Shown here: one piece after another, positions 45,667 through 53,961 of the stretch
How the letters are laid out: each line of letters begins with the position of its first letter
How positions within the stretch are numbered: the stretch's first letter is position 1
NCBI RefSeq assembly: GCF_040409955.1
Contig: NZ_CP123384.1
Coordinates: 1,807,501-1,871,500, forward strand
From: Salipiger sp. H15
Lineage (GTDB): Bacteria; Pseudomonadota; Alphaproteobacteria; Rhodobacterales; Rhodobacteraceae
DNA: 64,000 bases
Direction of reading: 5' to 3'
The notes under the pieces: generated by a model
Databases searched by the model: none
The model's input: the letters and a program-made list of their open reading frames with translations, nothing else
What the model was told of the DNA's origin: nothing
Program-made: the position numbers and the translations under genes

Positions 45667-46079
45667 CGGGGTGCATTAATGTCAGGAAAGATCCGCTTAT
45701 CCCGGTGGGCGAAAACAAAAGAACTGCGACGATTGAAAATCCGGACAGAGTCGAGCACTCAGTGGGGCAGGTTGATAATTGCCTCGTGAAGGAAGGTGTA
45801 AGATGTGATTGCTTTGTCTCGAACGACGAGCATTTCTCGCTTATGGAATTCAAAGGTTCCGATATAGATCACGCATGCGAGCAACTTTTCGCATCAGTGA
45901 AACACCCTTCTATCACGCCACATATCGGCCACAGGAAGATGTCATTTTTAATAGTGTGCTCTCGGTTCCCCAGAAATAACACGTCCGTTCAGAGGTTCCA
46001 AGCCAAGGCTAGACGTGACCATAAGGCGAAACTTAAGGTGGTCTGTAATAAGGTCAAGCTGCGCCTCGGGGACTTCTGA
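45663..46079 (+). CDS. Small protein with PD-(D/E)xK-like nuclease signature, partner of the AAA ATPase
   Basis: A 138-aa cytosolic protein. The central part reads RCDCFVSNDEHFSLMEFKGS, giving D49 and then E62-x-K64, the spacing expected of a PD-(D/E)xK catalytic core. It is followed by a helix with Q74 (DIDHACEQLFASV) and a strand (MSFLIVCSRFP). The C-terminus is very basic (KARRDHKAKLKVVCNKVKLR) and could bind nucleic acid. It is coupled to the ATPase gene by ATGA at 45663-45666. I infer a nuclease effector. The nuclease call rests on the motif and short length only and needs structure prediction. AT-rich like its partner. Confidence 0.65.
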   Translation: MTGCINVRKDPLIPVGENKRTATIENPDRVEHSVGQVDNCLVKEGVRCDCFVSNDEHFSLMEFKGSDIDHACEQLFASVKHPSITPHIGHRKMSFLIVCSRFPRNNTSVQRFQAKARRDHKAKLKVVCNKVKLRLGDF

Positions 46080-46619
46080 TGGAGCATAAATCCCTGCATC
46101 TCTAAGTTTAGTGGAAGTCACTCCAATTCCTTGGTGATGGCGGGAACCTAAGCTTCCGCTCTTTGAATAATTGGATCGTGCCTCAGCGTTAAGTTCCACG
46201 CTCAATGAGCGCTTATGGTTACTGGTTTAGTGATCTTGGTCGCAATTGGGAGGGGCAACGCGATCGAAGCGCGCCGTTCAGGCAATTCAACCTAGAATCT
46301 GAGTCGGTTTGATGGGAATGCATTAGCCATCAGCGCGACGAACGACGACGTGCCATGGACACAAGCCTGAAGCCTGGTGTCCTGAGTTTCTAGTTCGTGG
46401 CGGCAAGGCGCGCCATCGGTTTCCTCGCTACTTCTCGCGCGCGAAATCTAATACAGGGATTTGAAGCCTTCATCCTGCACGGTTCTACGGGACAGCGGCT
46501 TTGCGGAATTTTGGGTGGGATGTGTAGCAAAATGTGTAGCAAATTTGACCGCTATCACATTCGCAAAACGCCGTATGACATTGAAATATTTTATATTTTT
46601 CACGCGCAAAGCGCGAAAA
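46080..46619. other. Non-coding right end of the element, 540 bp
   Basis: No gene seen. The minus-strand frame over 45948-46205 overlaps the nuclease-like gene and has no family character. The stretch contains the right arm-type repeat (46520-46541) and otherwise looks like an attachment-site region. Confidence 0.5.
46520..46541. repeat. Right copy of the internal arm-type repeat
   Basis: Identical 22-nt block to 38396-38417 in the same orientation, composed of two direct ATGTGTAGCA units. It lies 78 bp inside attR. Confidence 0.7.
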
Positions 46620-46641
46620 AATGGCGGAGACGAAGGGATTC
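46620..46641. repeat. attR: tRNA-Ser core copy
   Basis: The 22-nt core that is duplicated at 38295-38316. It covers the 3' end of the intact tRNA-Ser gene. Confidence 0.9.
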
Positions 46642-46711
46642 GAACCCTCGAGACGGTTTCCCGTCTGCACCCTTAGCAGGGGTGTGCCTTCGACCACTCG
46701 GCCACGTCTCC
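46622..46711 (-). tRNA. tRNA-Ser(GCU), integration target
   Basis: Reading the minus strand from 46711, acceptor GGAGACG pairs with CGTCTCC, followed by discriminator G and encoded CCA (46622-46624). The anticodon loop CTGCTAA gives GCU. A long variable arm (GCAGACGGGAAACCGTCTC) is present as expected for tRNA-Ser. Length 90 nt. Its 3' end is the integration site, and integration restored an intact gene. Confidence 0.97.
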
Positions 46712-47120
46712 GCCGACCCGTTTAATGAGGAGTCGGGAGGGAAACAAGGCGAAAGTGGAGGTTCCGTGGGGAAAATTCCCGGTGCGGGAATCTTCCGGCT
46801 CGGCGCATATTTGGGCGCCTTTCCGGGCGGTTCCGAGAGACTCTTCCGCACCCTCGCGGCCCAGTTCCCGCGCACGTCTTGCCCCGAAGATTCGCGCTCC
46901 TTGCGACCGGGCACCGCGGGCGCTCGCGGGTCGCAGGCCCGAGCGGCGTGGAGTCGGAAGGGCGGGACGAAGTCACCTCGACCCGGCAAGGGCTGCCCCG
47001 GCATCGCGCCGCGCAGCGCCCGCGTTTTCCCTTCGAAAACAGCTTTGAGGCCGGGCAATCCGGTGCCAGTATCCGGCTCACGCGATTTTTCTACAATCTA
47101 TTCAATCCAAGGAGTTTGCG
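46712..47120. other. Intergenic region upstream of aqpZ, 409 bp
   Basis: No gene seen. The frames here are Arg/Pro/Ala-rich low-complexity strings on both strands. It holds the promoters of tRNA-Ser (minus) and aqpZ (plus). AAGGAG at 47109-47114 is the ribosome-binding site of aqpZ. Confidence 0.5.
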
Positions 47121-47852
47121 ATGGGACAATCCCGAAAATACGCGGCCGAGCTCATCGGTACGTTCTGGCTGACCTTCGGCGGCTGCGGCTCGGCCGTGCT
47201 CGCGGCGGCCTTCCCCGAGGTCGGCATCGGTCTGCTCGGGGTCTCGCTCGCCTTCGGGCTCACCGTTCTGACCATGGCCTATGCCATCGGCCACGTCTCG
47301 GGCTGCCATCTCAACCCGGCGGTCACCGTGGGGCTCGCGGCGGGTGGCCGCTTCCCGGCCTCGGACATCCTGCCCTACATCGTCGCGCAGGTGGTGGGGG
47401 CGATCCTCGGCGCGGCGGTGCTCTACGTGATCGCGAGCGGGGTGCCGGAGTTCGACGTGGTCGCCTCGGGCTTCGCCGCCAACGGCTATGCCGAGCACAG
47501 CCCGGGCGGTTACTCGCTGGTCTCGGCCTTCGTTGCCGAGGTGGTGCTGACCATGATGTTTCTCTTCATCATCATGGGCACGACCCATGGACAGGCGCCG
47601 GTGGGCTTCGCGCCGCTGGCCATCGGCCTTGCGCTGACGCTCATCCACCTGATCGGCATCCCGGTCACCAACACCTCGGTCAACCCGGCGCGCAGCACCG
47701 GGCCGGCGCTCTTCGTCGGGGGCTGGGCGCTGGGGCAGCTCTGGCTCTTCTGGCTGGCGCCGCTGCTCGGAGGCGCGCTCGGCGGGCTGCTCTACAGCTG
47801 GCTGAGCCCGACTCCTACAGGCATCGTCGAGGGCGGCGTGCCGAGCAGGTAG
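47121..47852 (+). CDS. aqpZ: Aquaporin Z
   Basis: A 243-aa water channel of the inner membrane with six helices and two half-helices. The NPA motifs are in [10 protein letters not shown] and [29 protein letters not shown] is nearly identical to the start of E. coli AqpZ. The selectivity filter residues Phe (TFGGCG), His (LIHLIG), Thr (VTNTSVNPA) and Arg (NPAR) are those of water-specific aquaporins, not glycerol facilitators. A good AAGGAG ribosome-binding site precedes the start. Single gene ending in a bidirectional hairpin. Confidence 0.97.
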   Translation: MGQSRKYAAELIGTFWLTFGGCGSAVLAAAFPEVGIGLLGVSLAFGLTVLTMAYAIGHVSGCHLNPAVTVGLAAGGRFPASDILPYIVAQVVGAILGAAVLYVIASGVPEFDVVASGFAANGYAEHSPGGYSLVSAFVAEVVLTMMFLFIIMGTTHGQAPVGFAPLAIGLALTLIHLIGIPVTNTSVNPARSTGPALFVGGWALGQLWLFWLAPLLGGALGGLLYSWLSPTPTGIVEGGVPSR

Positions 47853-47863
47853 CCGCAGCAGAA

Positions 47864-47893
47864 GGGCGCGGCCCCGTCCGGACCGCGCCCCTT
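47864..47893. terminator. Bidirectional terminator between aqpZ and metG
   Basis: GGGCGCGG (47864-47871) pairs with CCGCGCCC (47883-47890) and is followed by TTT. The gene on the other strand (metG) ends 35 bp away, so the hairpin can serve both. Confidence 0.75.
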
Positions 47894-47927
47894 TCATCTT
47901 TCTTCAAATACTCCCGCCGGAGGCGGC

Positions 47928-49637
47928 TCAGCGCGTGCCGGCGAAGCGCTGCTGCCAGTCGGCGCGCTCCTCGTCGGTGATCTTGCGGAAGGTCACCTCG
48001 GGCACCTCGAAGACATGGCCGGCGGGCAGGGTCGAGAGCGCCGCATCGAGATCGCCCGGCCAGCCGTCGTCCTCGGTCTTCAGCGCGGCCAGCAGCTGCG
48101 CCGAGGCGTCGGGGATGAAGGGCGCGGAGATCACCGCGTAGAGCCGGATCATGTTGAGCGCGAGGCGCACCTGCATCGCCGCAGCCTCGGGGTCGGTCTT
48201 GAAGGTCGACCAGGGCGCGGCCTCCTGCAGGTATTCGTTGCCGAGCACCCAGGCGGCGCGCAGCGCACCGGCGGCCTTGCGCACCTCGTGCGCCTCCATC
48301 TGCGTCTCGTACTCGCGGATCTTCTCCGCGAGGTCGGCGATCAGCCTGGTCTCGAGCGGGCCCATGGCGCCGCCCTCGGGCACCACCTCGCCGAACTTCG
48401 AGCGGCAGAACTTGGTGACGCGCGAGGCGAAGTTGCCCAGCACGTCGGCGAGATCCTTGTTCACCGAGGCCTGGAAGTTCTCCCAGGTGAACTCGGAATC
48501 CGAGCTTTCCGGCGCGTGGCTCAGCAGCCACCAGCGCCAGTAGTCGGCGGGCAGGATTTCCAGCGCCTGGTCCATGAACACGCCGCGGCCGCGCGAGGTC
48601 GAGAACTGGCCACCGTCGTAGTTGAGGTAGTTGAACGACTTGATGTAGTCGACCAGCTTCCACGGCTCGCCCGAGCCGAGGATCGTCGCCGGGAACGACA
48701 GGGTGTGGAAGGGCACGTTGTCCTTGCCCATGAACTGGGTGTAGGTCACGTCCGCCGCGCCCTTGTCGGTGCGCCACCAGCGCTCCCAGTTGTCGCCCTT
48801 GCCGGCGTCGACCCATTCCTGGCTGCAGGCAATGTACTCGATCGGCGCGTCGAACCAGACGTAGAAGACCTTGCCCTCCATGCCCGTCCACTCTTCCTCG
48901 CCCTTCTTCACCGGGATGCCCCAGTCGAGATCGCGGGTGATGCCGCGGTCCTGAAGCCCGTCGCCGTCGTTCAGCCATTTCTTGGCGATCGAGGTGGTCA
49001 GCACCGGCCAATCGGTCTTGCTGTCGATCCAGGCCTCGAGCTCGTCCTTCATCGCCGACTGGCGCAGGTAAAGGTGCTTGGTCTCGCGCATCTCGAGGTC
49101 GGTCGCGCCCGAGATCACCGAGCGCGGGTTGATCAGGTCCACCGGGTCGAGCTGCTTGGTGCAATTGTCGCACTGGTCGCCGCGGGCATCCTCGAAGCCG
49201 CAGTTGGGGCAGGTGCCCTCGATGTAGCGGTCCGGCAGGTAGCGCCCGTCGGTGGGCGAGTACATCTGCGTCTCGGACACCTCGCGGATGAGGCCGCGCT
49301 CGGCCAGCACCCCGGCGAAATGCTGGGTCAGCTTGTGGTTCTGCGGGCTCGACGAGCGGCCGAAATGGTCGAAGCTGAGGCGGAAGCCCTCGGCGATCTT
49401 CGACTGCACCTCGTGCATCTCGGCGCAATACTCGGCGACCGGCTTGCCGGCCTTGGCGGCGGCGAGCTCGGCCGGCGTGCCGTGCTCGTCGGTGGCGCAG
49501 AGGAACAGCACCTCGTTGCCGCGGGCACGCTGGTAGCGGGCATAGAGGTCGGCCGGCAGCTGGCTGCCCACGAGGTTGCCGAGATGCTTGATCCCGTTGA
49601 TGTAGGGGATCGCCGAGGTGATCAGATGACGTGCCAT
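47928..49637 (-). CDS. metG: Methionyl-tRNA synthetase
   Basis: A 569-aa class I synthetase charging tRNA-Met. The HIGH motif lies in [16 protein letters not shown]. The connective domain has a zinc-binding set CPNC...CDNC (about residues 142-157). The KMSKS loop is altered to [11 protein letters not shown]. The anticodon-binding helical domain ([16 protein letters not shown] onward) is complete, but the C-terminal EMAP/Trbp111-like dimer domain found in some MetRS is absent. Single-gene unit. Confidence 0.97.
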   Translation of the reverse strand: MARHLITSAIPYINGIKHLGNLVGSQLPADLYARYQRARGNEVLFLCATDEHGTPAELAAAKAGKPVAEYCAEMHEVQSKIAEGFRLSFDHFGRSSSPQNHKLTQHFAGVLAERGLIREVSETQMYSPTDGRYLPDRYIEGTCPNCGFEDARGDQCDNCTKQLDPVDLINPRSVISGATDLEMRETKHLYLRQSAMKDELEAWIDSKTDWPVLTTSIAKKWLNDGDGLQDRGITRDLDWGIPVKKGEEEWTGMEGKVFYVWFDAPIEYIACSQEWVDAGKGDNWERWWRTDKGAADVTYTQFMGKDNVPFHTLSFPATILGSGEPWKLVDYIKSFNYLNYDGGQFSTSRGRGVFMDQALEILPADYWRWWLLSHAPESSDSEFTWENFQASVNKDLADVLGNFASRVTKFCRSKFGEVVPEGGAMGPLETRLIADLAEKIREYETQMEAHEVRKAAGALRAAWVLGNEYLQEAAPWSTFKTDPEAAAMQVRLALNMIRLYAVISAPFIPDASAQLLAALKTEDDGWPGDLDAALSTLPAGHVFEVPEVTFRKITDEERADWQQRFAGTR

Positions 49638-49770
49638 GTTCGTCCCGCGAATGATAGTGGAGTTGTCGCGCTCTTAGCGGATGTTGCGCGGGCTTGCCAG
49701 TGCGGCGGCGAGGGGGCCGTCTGCCCCCTCGCGCTCCCCCGAGGATATTTGAGACATGCGGAAGGAGGGG

Positions 49771-50994
49771 TCAGTCGCGCTCTTCGCGCTGGCGCGAGAG
49801 CAGCCGTCCGATGGTGAAGCTGGTGCGCGGCGCGTAGACGTAGGGCGTGCGCCGCGCCGCCGGGCGGGCGCGCATGCGGACAAGGCCGAAGACCACCAGC
49901 ACCACGTGCCCCGCGCCGATCAGGGCAAAGAGCGAGGCGGGGCCGAAGGCGGCCATGAGCAGGGCCGCGCCGTAGGGCGCGGCGATCGCCCCCACCGCGT
50001 ACCAGAACATCAGCGCCGCCGAGAGCTCGATGCGTTCCGAGCTGTCGGCGAAGTCATGGGCATGGGCGGCCGAGACCGAGTAGATCGGGTAGGTGACCAC
50101 GCCGAAGAGCGCTGCCATGGCCATCACTCCGGCCGGTGACAGGCCGGTCATGGTGGCGGTGGCCACCGAGACGAGGATCGAGCCGATCGAGAGCCAGATC
50201 AGCACGGTGCGCCGGTCGAAGCGGTCGGCGAGCCAGCCGACGGGGTATTGCGCCGCCGCGCCGCCGGCGATGTAGGCGGCGAGGAAAAGGCCGATCTGGT
50301 CGGGCTGCAGCCCGACGCCGGCGCCGTAGATCGGGCCGACCATGCGGAAGCTCGCGCCCGAGAGCGCCGAGACGATCACCCCGGCCACCGCCAGCGGCGA
50401 GCGCGCGCCGGCAAGCCCCGGGCGCAGGCGCGGCGCGGCGGGGGTGGCGGGCTGGGCGCGGCGGGTGAGGGTGATCGGCAGCATGGCGGCGCAGCAGAGC
50501 AGCGCGAGGAGGTTGTAGCTGACGTAATGCGCCGGCTCGAGCACGCCGATCAGCATCTGCGCCACCAGCGCCGCGCCCATGTCGGCCATGCGGTAGGCGG
50601 CCATGGCGCGGCCGCGGGTCTCGTTGGTCACCTCGGCCTGCAGCCAGGCCTCGATCACCGTGTAGGCCCCGGCCACCGAGAGCCCCGTCGCCATTCGGAA
50701 GAGCGCCCAGGCCTCGGGGGTGGTGACCAGCGGGTGGGCGATGAGCCCGATCACCCCGGCCACGGTGAAGGCGGCATAGGCGCGGCTGTGGCCCACCGTT
50801 CCCATCAGGCGCGGCGCCCACCAGCAGCCCACGAAGAAGCCGATGAAATGCGCCGAGCCGAGGAAGCCGATCTCGGCGGTGGTGAAGTGGAGCGCGAACC
50901 CCGAGAGCGCATCCAGCGGGCCGACGCCGCCGGAGGAAAGCTGCTGCAGGATGACGGAGAGGAAGAGGGCGGCGAAGGAAAGTGGCAGGCGCAT
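49771..50994 (-). CDS. MFS transporter
   Basis: A 407-aa protein with 12 hydrophobic segments. The first is LSFAALFLSVILQQLSSGGV. Motif A-like segments are GCWWAPRLMGTVGHSR and GWLADRFDRRTVLIWLS. The C-terminal tail is basic. The sequence recalls the YcaD-like subgroup of poorly characterised exporters. Single gene, divergent from the aldo-keto reductase gene. Substrate unknown. Confidence 0.9.
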   Translation of the reverse strand: MRLPLSFAALFLSVILQQLSSGGVGPLDALSGFALHFTTAEIGFLGSAHFIGFFVGCWWAPRLMGTVGHSRAYAAFTVAGVIGLIAHPLVTTPEAWALFRMATGLSVAGAYTVIEAWLQAEVTNETRGRAMAAYRMADMGAALVAQMLIGVLEPAHYVSYNLLALLCCAAMLPITLTRRAQPATPAAPRLRPGLAGARSPLAVAGVIVSALSGASFRMVGPIYGAGVGLQPDQIGLFLAAYIAGGAAAQYPVGWLADRFDRRTVLIWLSIGSILVSVATATMTGLSPAGVMAMAALFGVVTYPIYSVSAAHAHDFADSSERIELSAALMFWYAVGAIAAPYGAALLMAAFGPASLFALIGAGHVVLVVFGLVRMRARPAARRTPYVYAPRTSFTIGRLLSRQREERD

Positions 50995-51239
50995 GGGACG
51001 GTTAGGGACATGTGGCCCGGGCGCTGTCGCGGCGATATGCGACAGCGGCGGGTCGTTTTTGGATCAACTGTGGAATCTGTGATCACATGGCCTGCGCCAG
51101 GGTTCGCGCCCGCGGCCCGCGCCGGGACCGCCTGCCGCTTGGGCGTCCGCGGCTGCCGCCGCGGCGCCGGGGTGCTTCGGGTCTTGGCATCCCGGCTGAG
51201 ACCACTAGTGTCGCGCCGAGCGCTAACAGGAGATTCCCG

Positions 51240-52280
51240 ATGAAGAAAAACCCGCTGGGCCGGACCGGCATGCAGGTCACCGAGCTCTGCCTCGGGACCA
51301 TGACCTATGGCAACCAGACGCCGCCGGAGGATGCCTTTGCGCAGATCGAGCGCGCGCTCGACGCCGGCATCAACTTCATGGACACCGCCGAGATGTACCC
51401 GGTGAACCCGGTCCGCGCCGAGACCGTCGGCCGCACCGAGGAGATCCTCGGCGACTGGTTCGCCAGGACCGGCCGCCGCGGCGAGTGGATCCTCGCCAGC
51501 AAGCACACCGGCCCGTCGAAGCTCGTGCGTGACGAGGCGCCGATCAGCTCTGCGACCATTCCCGTCGCCGTCGAATCCTCGCTGAAGCGGCTGAAGACGG
51601 ACTACATCGACCTCTACCAGTTCCACTGGCCGAACCGCGGCAGCTACGCCTTCCGCCAGAACTGGACCTTCGCGCCCTGGAAGCAGGACCGCGAGGAGAC
51701 CCGGCAGCACATGGCCGACGCGCTCGGCGCGCTGCAGCGCGAGGTTGACCGCGGCACGATCCGCGCCTTCGGCCTGTCGAACGACAGCGCCTGGGGCACC
51801 GCCGAATGGCTGCGCATGGCGGCGGAGGTGGGCGGCCCGCGCGTCGCCTCGGTGCAGAACGAGTACTCGCTGCTCTACCGCATGGCCGACACCGACCTTG
51901 GCGAGCTGATGGTCAACGAGGACGTGGGCCTGCTGCCCTATTCGCCGCTCGGGGCGGGGCTGCTGACCGGCAAATACCAGGACGGTGCACTGCCCGAGGG
52001 CTCGCGCATGGCGATCAACGGCGATCTCGGCGGGCGCAAGTCCGAGCGGGTCTTCCCGGCGGTCGCGGCCTACCACGCGCTTGCCGCGGAGTTCGGGCTC
52101 GACCCGATCCACATGGCGCTGGCCTGGTCGGCGCGGCGGCCCTTCGTCGCCTCGTCGATCTTCGGCGCGACCACGATCGGCCAGCTCGAGCACCTGCTCG
52201 GCGCGGCGGAGGTGACGCTTTCGGACGAGCTGCTCGAGCGGATCGACGCCACCCACAAGCAGCACCCGTTCCCGTACTGA
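51240..52280 (+). CDS. Aldo-keto reductase (Tas-like)
   Basis: A 346-aa NADPH-dependent reductase. Start at ATG 51240, with AGGAGA 5 nt upstream. The catalytic tetrad Asp, Tyr, Lys and His is seen in FMDTAEMYPV (D and Y), WILASKHTG (K) and LYQFHWPNR (H). GLSNDSAWGTAEWLR and FGATTIGQLEHLLGA match the cofactor-binding C-terminus. The long loop after YP is characteristic of the Tas subgroup. Cytosolic; physiological substrate unknown. Alone in its unit. Confidence 0.94.
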   Translation: MKKNPLGRTGMQVTELCLGTMTYGNQTPPEDAFAQIERALDAGINFMDTAEMYPVNPVRAETVGRTEEILGDWFARTGRRGEWILASKHTGPSKLVRDEAPISSATIPVAVESSLKRLKTDYIDLYQFHWPNRGSYAFRQNWTFAPWKQDREETRQHMADALGALQREVDRGTIRAFGLSNDSAWGTAEWLRMAAEVGGPRVASVQNEYSLLYRMADTDLGELMVNEDVGLLPYSPLGAGLLTGKYQDGALPEGSRMAINGDLGGRKSERVFPAVAAYHALAAEFGLDPIHMALAWSARRPFVASSIFGATTIGQLEHLLGAAEVTLSDELLERIDATHKQHPFPY

Positions 52281-52323
52281 GGCACCTGCCTCCGGCTGCC
52301 ACGCGGCCGGAGCCTTGCAAAAA

Positions 52324-52350
52324 GGGCGCGGAAGTGATTGCTCCGCGCCC
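52324..52350. terminator. Stem-loop between the aldo-keto reductase and trmB genes
   Basis: GGGCGCGGA (52324-52332) and TCCGCGCCC (52342-52350) form a 9-bp stem with a 9-nt loop. An A-run precedes it on the plus strand, so the T-run needed for termination lies on the minus-strand transcript. On the plus strand it is a weak terminator of the aldo-keto reductase gene at best. It ends 23 bp before the trmB start. Confidence 0.5.
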
Positions 52351-52373
52351 GCTTCGCCGCTAAATCGCGGCGC

Positions 52374-53087
52374 ATGACCAGCTCGAACAAGCATCCCGAC
52401 GCCCCCTGGCGCAATTTCTACGGCCGCGTGAAGGGCAAGACCCTGCGCCCGAGCCAGGAGACCTACCTCGAAGAGGACCTGGCGAAGCTTTCGCCGGGCG
52501 CGGTCGACTGGGAGGTGAACCCCGAGCGCGAGAAGCTCGACATGCAGGCCATGTTCGGCGGCAAGCCGGTCTGGCTGGAGATCGGCTTCGGCGGCGGCGA
52601 GCACCTCGTGCACCAGGCGGCGACCCATCCGCACATGGGGATCATCGGCTGCGAGCCCTTCATCAACGGCGTAGCCATGCTGCTGGGCAAGATCCGGCAG
52701 GCTGGGGTCGAGAACCTTCGAGTCTACCCCGGCGATGCGCGCAACCTCTTCGACGTGCTGCCGGACGAGAGCCTCGACAAGGCCTTCCTGAACTACCCCG
52801 ATCCCTGGCCCAAGACGCGCCACCACCGCCGCCGCTTCGTGACGCAGGAGCATCTCGAGCCGCTGGCGCGGGCGTTGAAGCCGGGCGCGGAATTCCGCGT
52901 CGCGACCGACATTCCCGACTACGTGCGCCAGACGCTCGAGGAAGTGCCGAAGGCCGGGTTCGAGTGGCTGGCCGAGGGGCCGGGCGACTGGCGCGAGCCC
53001 TGGGGCGACTGGATCTCGACCCGCTACGAGCAGAAGGCGCTGCGCGAGGGCCGCACGCCGCACTACCTGACCTTCCGCAAGCTCTGA
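52374..53087 (+). CDS. trmB: tRNA (guanine-N7-)-methyltransferase
   Basis: Methylates G46 of tRNAs using SAM. 237 aa; start ATG 52374 (MTSSNKHPDAPWRNFYGRVK). The SAM-binding motif is WLEIGFGGGEHLVHQA. The family signature is LNYPDPWPKTRHHRRRF, with the conserved Pro-Asp-Pro-Trp-Pro-Lys. RTPHYLTFRKL ends the protein as usual for alphaproteobacterial TrmB. Single gene, convergent with the GntR gene. Confidence 0.97.
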   Translation: MTSSNKHPDAPWRNFYGRVKGKTLRPSQETYLEEDLAKLSPGAVDWEVNPEREKLDMQAMFGGKPVWLEIGFGGGEHLVHQAATHPHMGIIGCEPFINGVAMLLGKIRQAGVENLRVYPGDARNLFDVLPDESLDKAFLNYPDPWPKTRHHRRRFVTQEHLEPLARALKPGAEFRVATDIPDYVRQTLEEVPKAGFEWLAEGPGDWREPWGDWISTRYEQKALREGRTPHYLTFRKL

Positions 53088-53106
53088 TCCGGCCCGGTGC
53101 CGCGGG

Positions 53107-53850
53107 TCAGTCCGCGGCGCGCGCGGCCTCCAGGTCGCGGAACTGCCGGGTGACCAGCTCCTGTGCCTCGCCGATGTGGTAGCGCAGCGCCGCCTCGGCG
53201 GCGTCGGCATCGCCGCGGCGGATGGCGTCGAGGATCGGCTCGTGGGTCTCGGCGATCTTGTGGGCGTCGTCGTAGAGCCGCCCGATCACCATGATGGAAA
53301 ACTCGGTCTCGGCGGCGATCTGCTCGAAGACATGCAGGAACTTGGGGTTGCCGCTGCCGGCGCAGAGCAGCCGGTGGAACTGCATGTCAGCCTCGACCTG
53401 GGTGAGCATGTCGGCGTCCTGATCGGCGACGCGGTGCAGCTCGGCGATCTGCGCGGCGAGCTTCTCCACGGTCTCCGTCAGTCCCAGCCGGATCACCCGG
53501 CGCGCCGCGGCCACCTCGATCACCATGCGCAGCTCGTAGAGGTCGTTCAGCGCCTCGGCCGAGGTCTCGCGCACGAAGAAGCCGCGGTTGGCGTGGTAGG
53601 TCACCAAACCCGAGTTCTCGAGCAGCCGTGCCGCCTCGCGCACCGGAGCGCGGCTGAGGCCGAGCTCGCGCGCCACCACGGATTCCGAGAGCCGCGCGCC
53701 GGGGGCAAGCTGGCCGGTGACGATCGCCTTGGTGAGCAGCACGGCGACGCGCTGCACCAGCCCCTCGCGGTCGAGCGGCTGGAAACCGGGCTTTTGTGGA
53801 GATTTCGCCATGCCGTCATGCGCCTGAATTTTCTCCAGGATACGGGTCAT
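53107..53850 (-). CDS. GntR-family regulator (FadR/VanR type, FCD domain)
   Basis: A 247-aa regulator. Start ATG 53850 (MTRILEKIQAHDGMAKSPQK); an internal ATG at 53811 is an alternative. Winged helix: LTKAIVTGQLAPGARLSESV, then VARELGLSRAPVREAARLLE. C-terminal FCD domain: DLYELRMVIEVAAARRVIRL, QVEADMQFHRLLCAGSGNPK and AETHEPILDAIRRGDADAAE with metal-binding His/Asp candidates. Divergent from the aldolase-ABC-amidase cluster, with a GTCGAC-centred palindrome at 53858-53869 next to its start, so it probably represses both directions until a small acid binds. Confidence 0.94.
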   Translation of the reverse strand: MTRILEKIQAHDGMAKSPQKPGFQPLDREGLVQRVAVLLTKAIVTGQLAPGARLSESVVARELGLSRAPVREAARLLENSGLVTYHANRGFFVRETSAEALNDLYELRMVIEVAAARRVIRLGLTETVEKLAAQIAELHRVADQDADMLTQVEADMQFHRLLCAGSGNPKFLHVFEQIAAETEFSIMVIGRLYDDAHKIAETHEPILDAIRRGDADAAEAALRYHIGEAQELVTRQFRDLEAARAAD

Positions 53851-53857
53851 TTTGACG

Positions 53858-53869
53858 ATTGTCGACAAT
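53858..53869. promoter_or_regulatory. FadR-type palindromic operator
   Basis: ATTGTCGACAAT is a perfect 12-bp palindrome with the GTnnAC core known for GntR/FadR-type operators. It lies 7 bp upstream of the GntR start, and TTGACC at 53874-53879 may be a -35 element of the divergent operon. Confidence 0.7.
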
Positions 53870-53961
53870 TCCCTTGACCGGGGCAGGGGGGCTGCCCTTA
53901 CCATGGGGCAAGACAATGCACGGTGCTTGCCCCGGCGGCGAGCCAATCCGAGGAGAGCCAA

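Larger units (their letters stand above)
38295..46641. mobile_element. Integrative mobilizable element in tRNA-Ser(GCU), 8.3 kb
   Basis: The element is bounded by two copies of the 22-nt 3' end of tRNA-Ser(GCU), at 38295-38316 and 46620-46641. The intact tRNA is at the right end. A tyrosine integrase gene lies just inside the left end. A MobV-type relaxase, two small genes downstream of it and a long perfect hairpin form a mobilization module. Cargo comprises a PemK-like gene with an overlapping partner and an AT-richer AAA ATPase/nuclease-like pair. There are no type IV secretion genes, so it would need a helper for conjugation. Confidence 0.88.

Noticed and set aside
44341..46079. Assignment of the ATPase pair to Septu, Gabija or PARIS
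   Set aside because: No HNH partner, no Toprim domain and no UvrD-like helicase are present, so a named system cannot be claimed from sequence alone.
45948..46205. 85-codon minus-strand frame over the end of the nuclease-like gene
   Set aside because: Overlaps a better-supported coupled gene and has no start signal.
46725..47058. Reading frames on both strands between tRNA-Ser and aqpZ
   Set aside because: Arg/Pro/Ala-rich low-complexity strings without ribosome-binding sites or domains.
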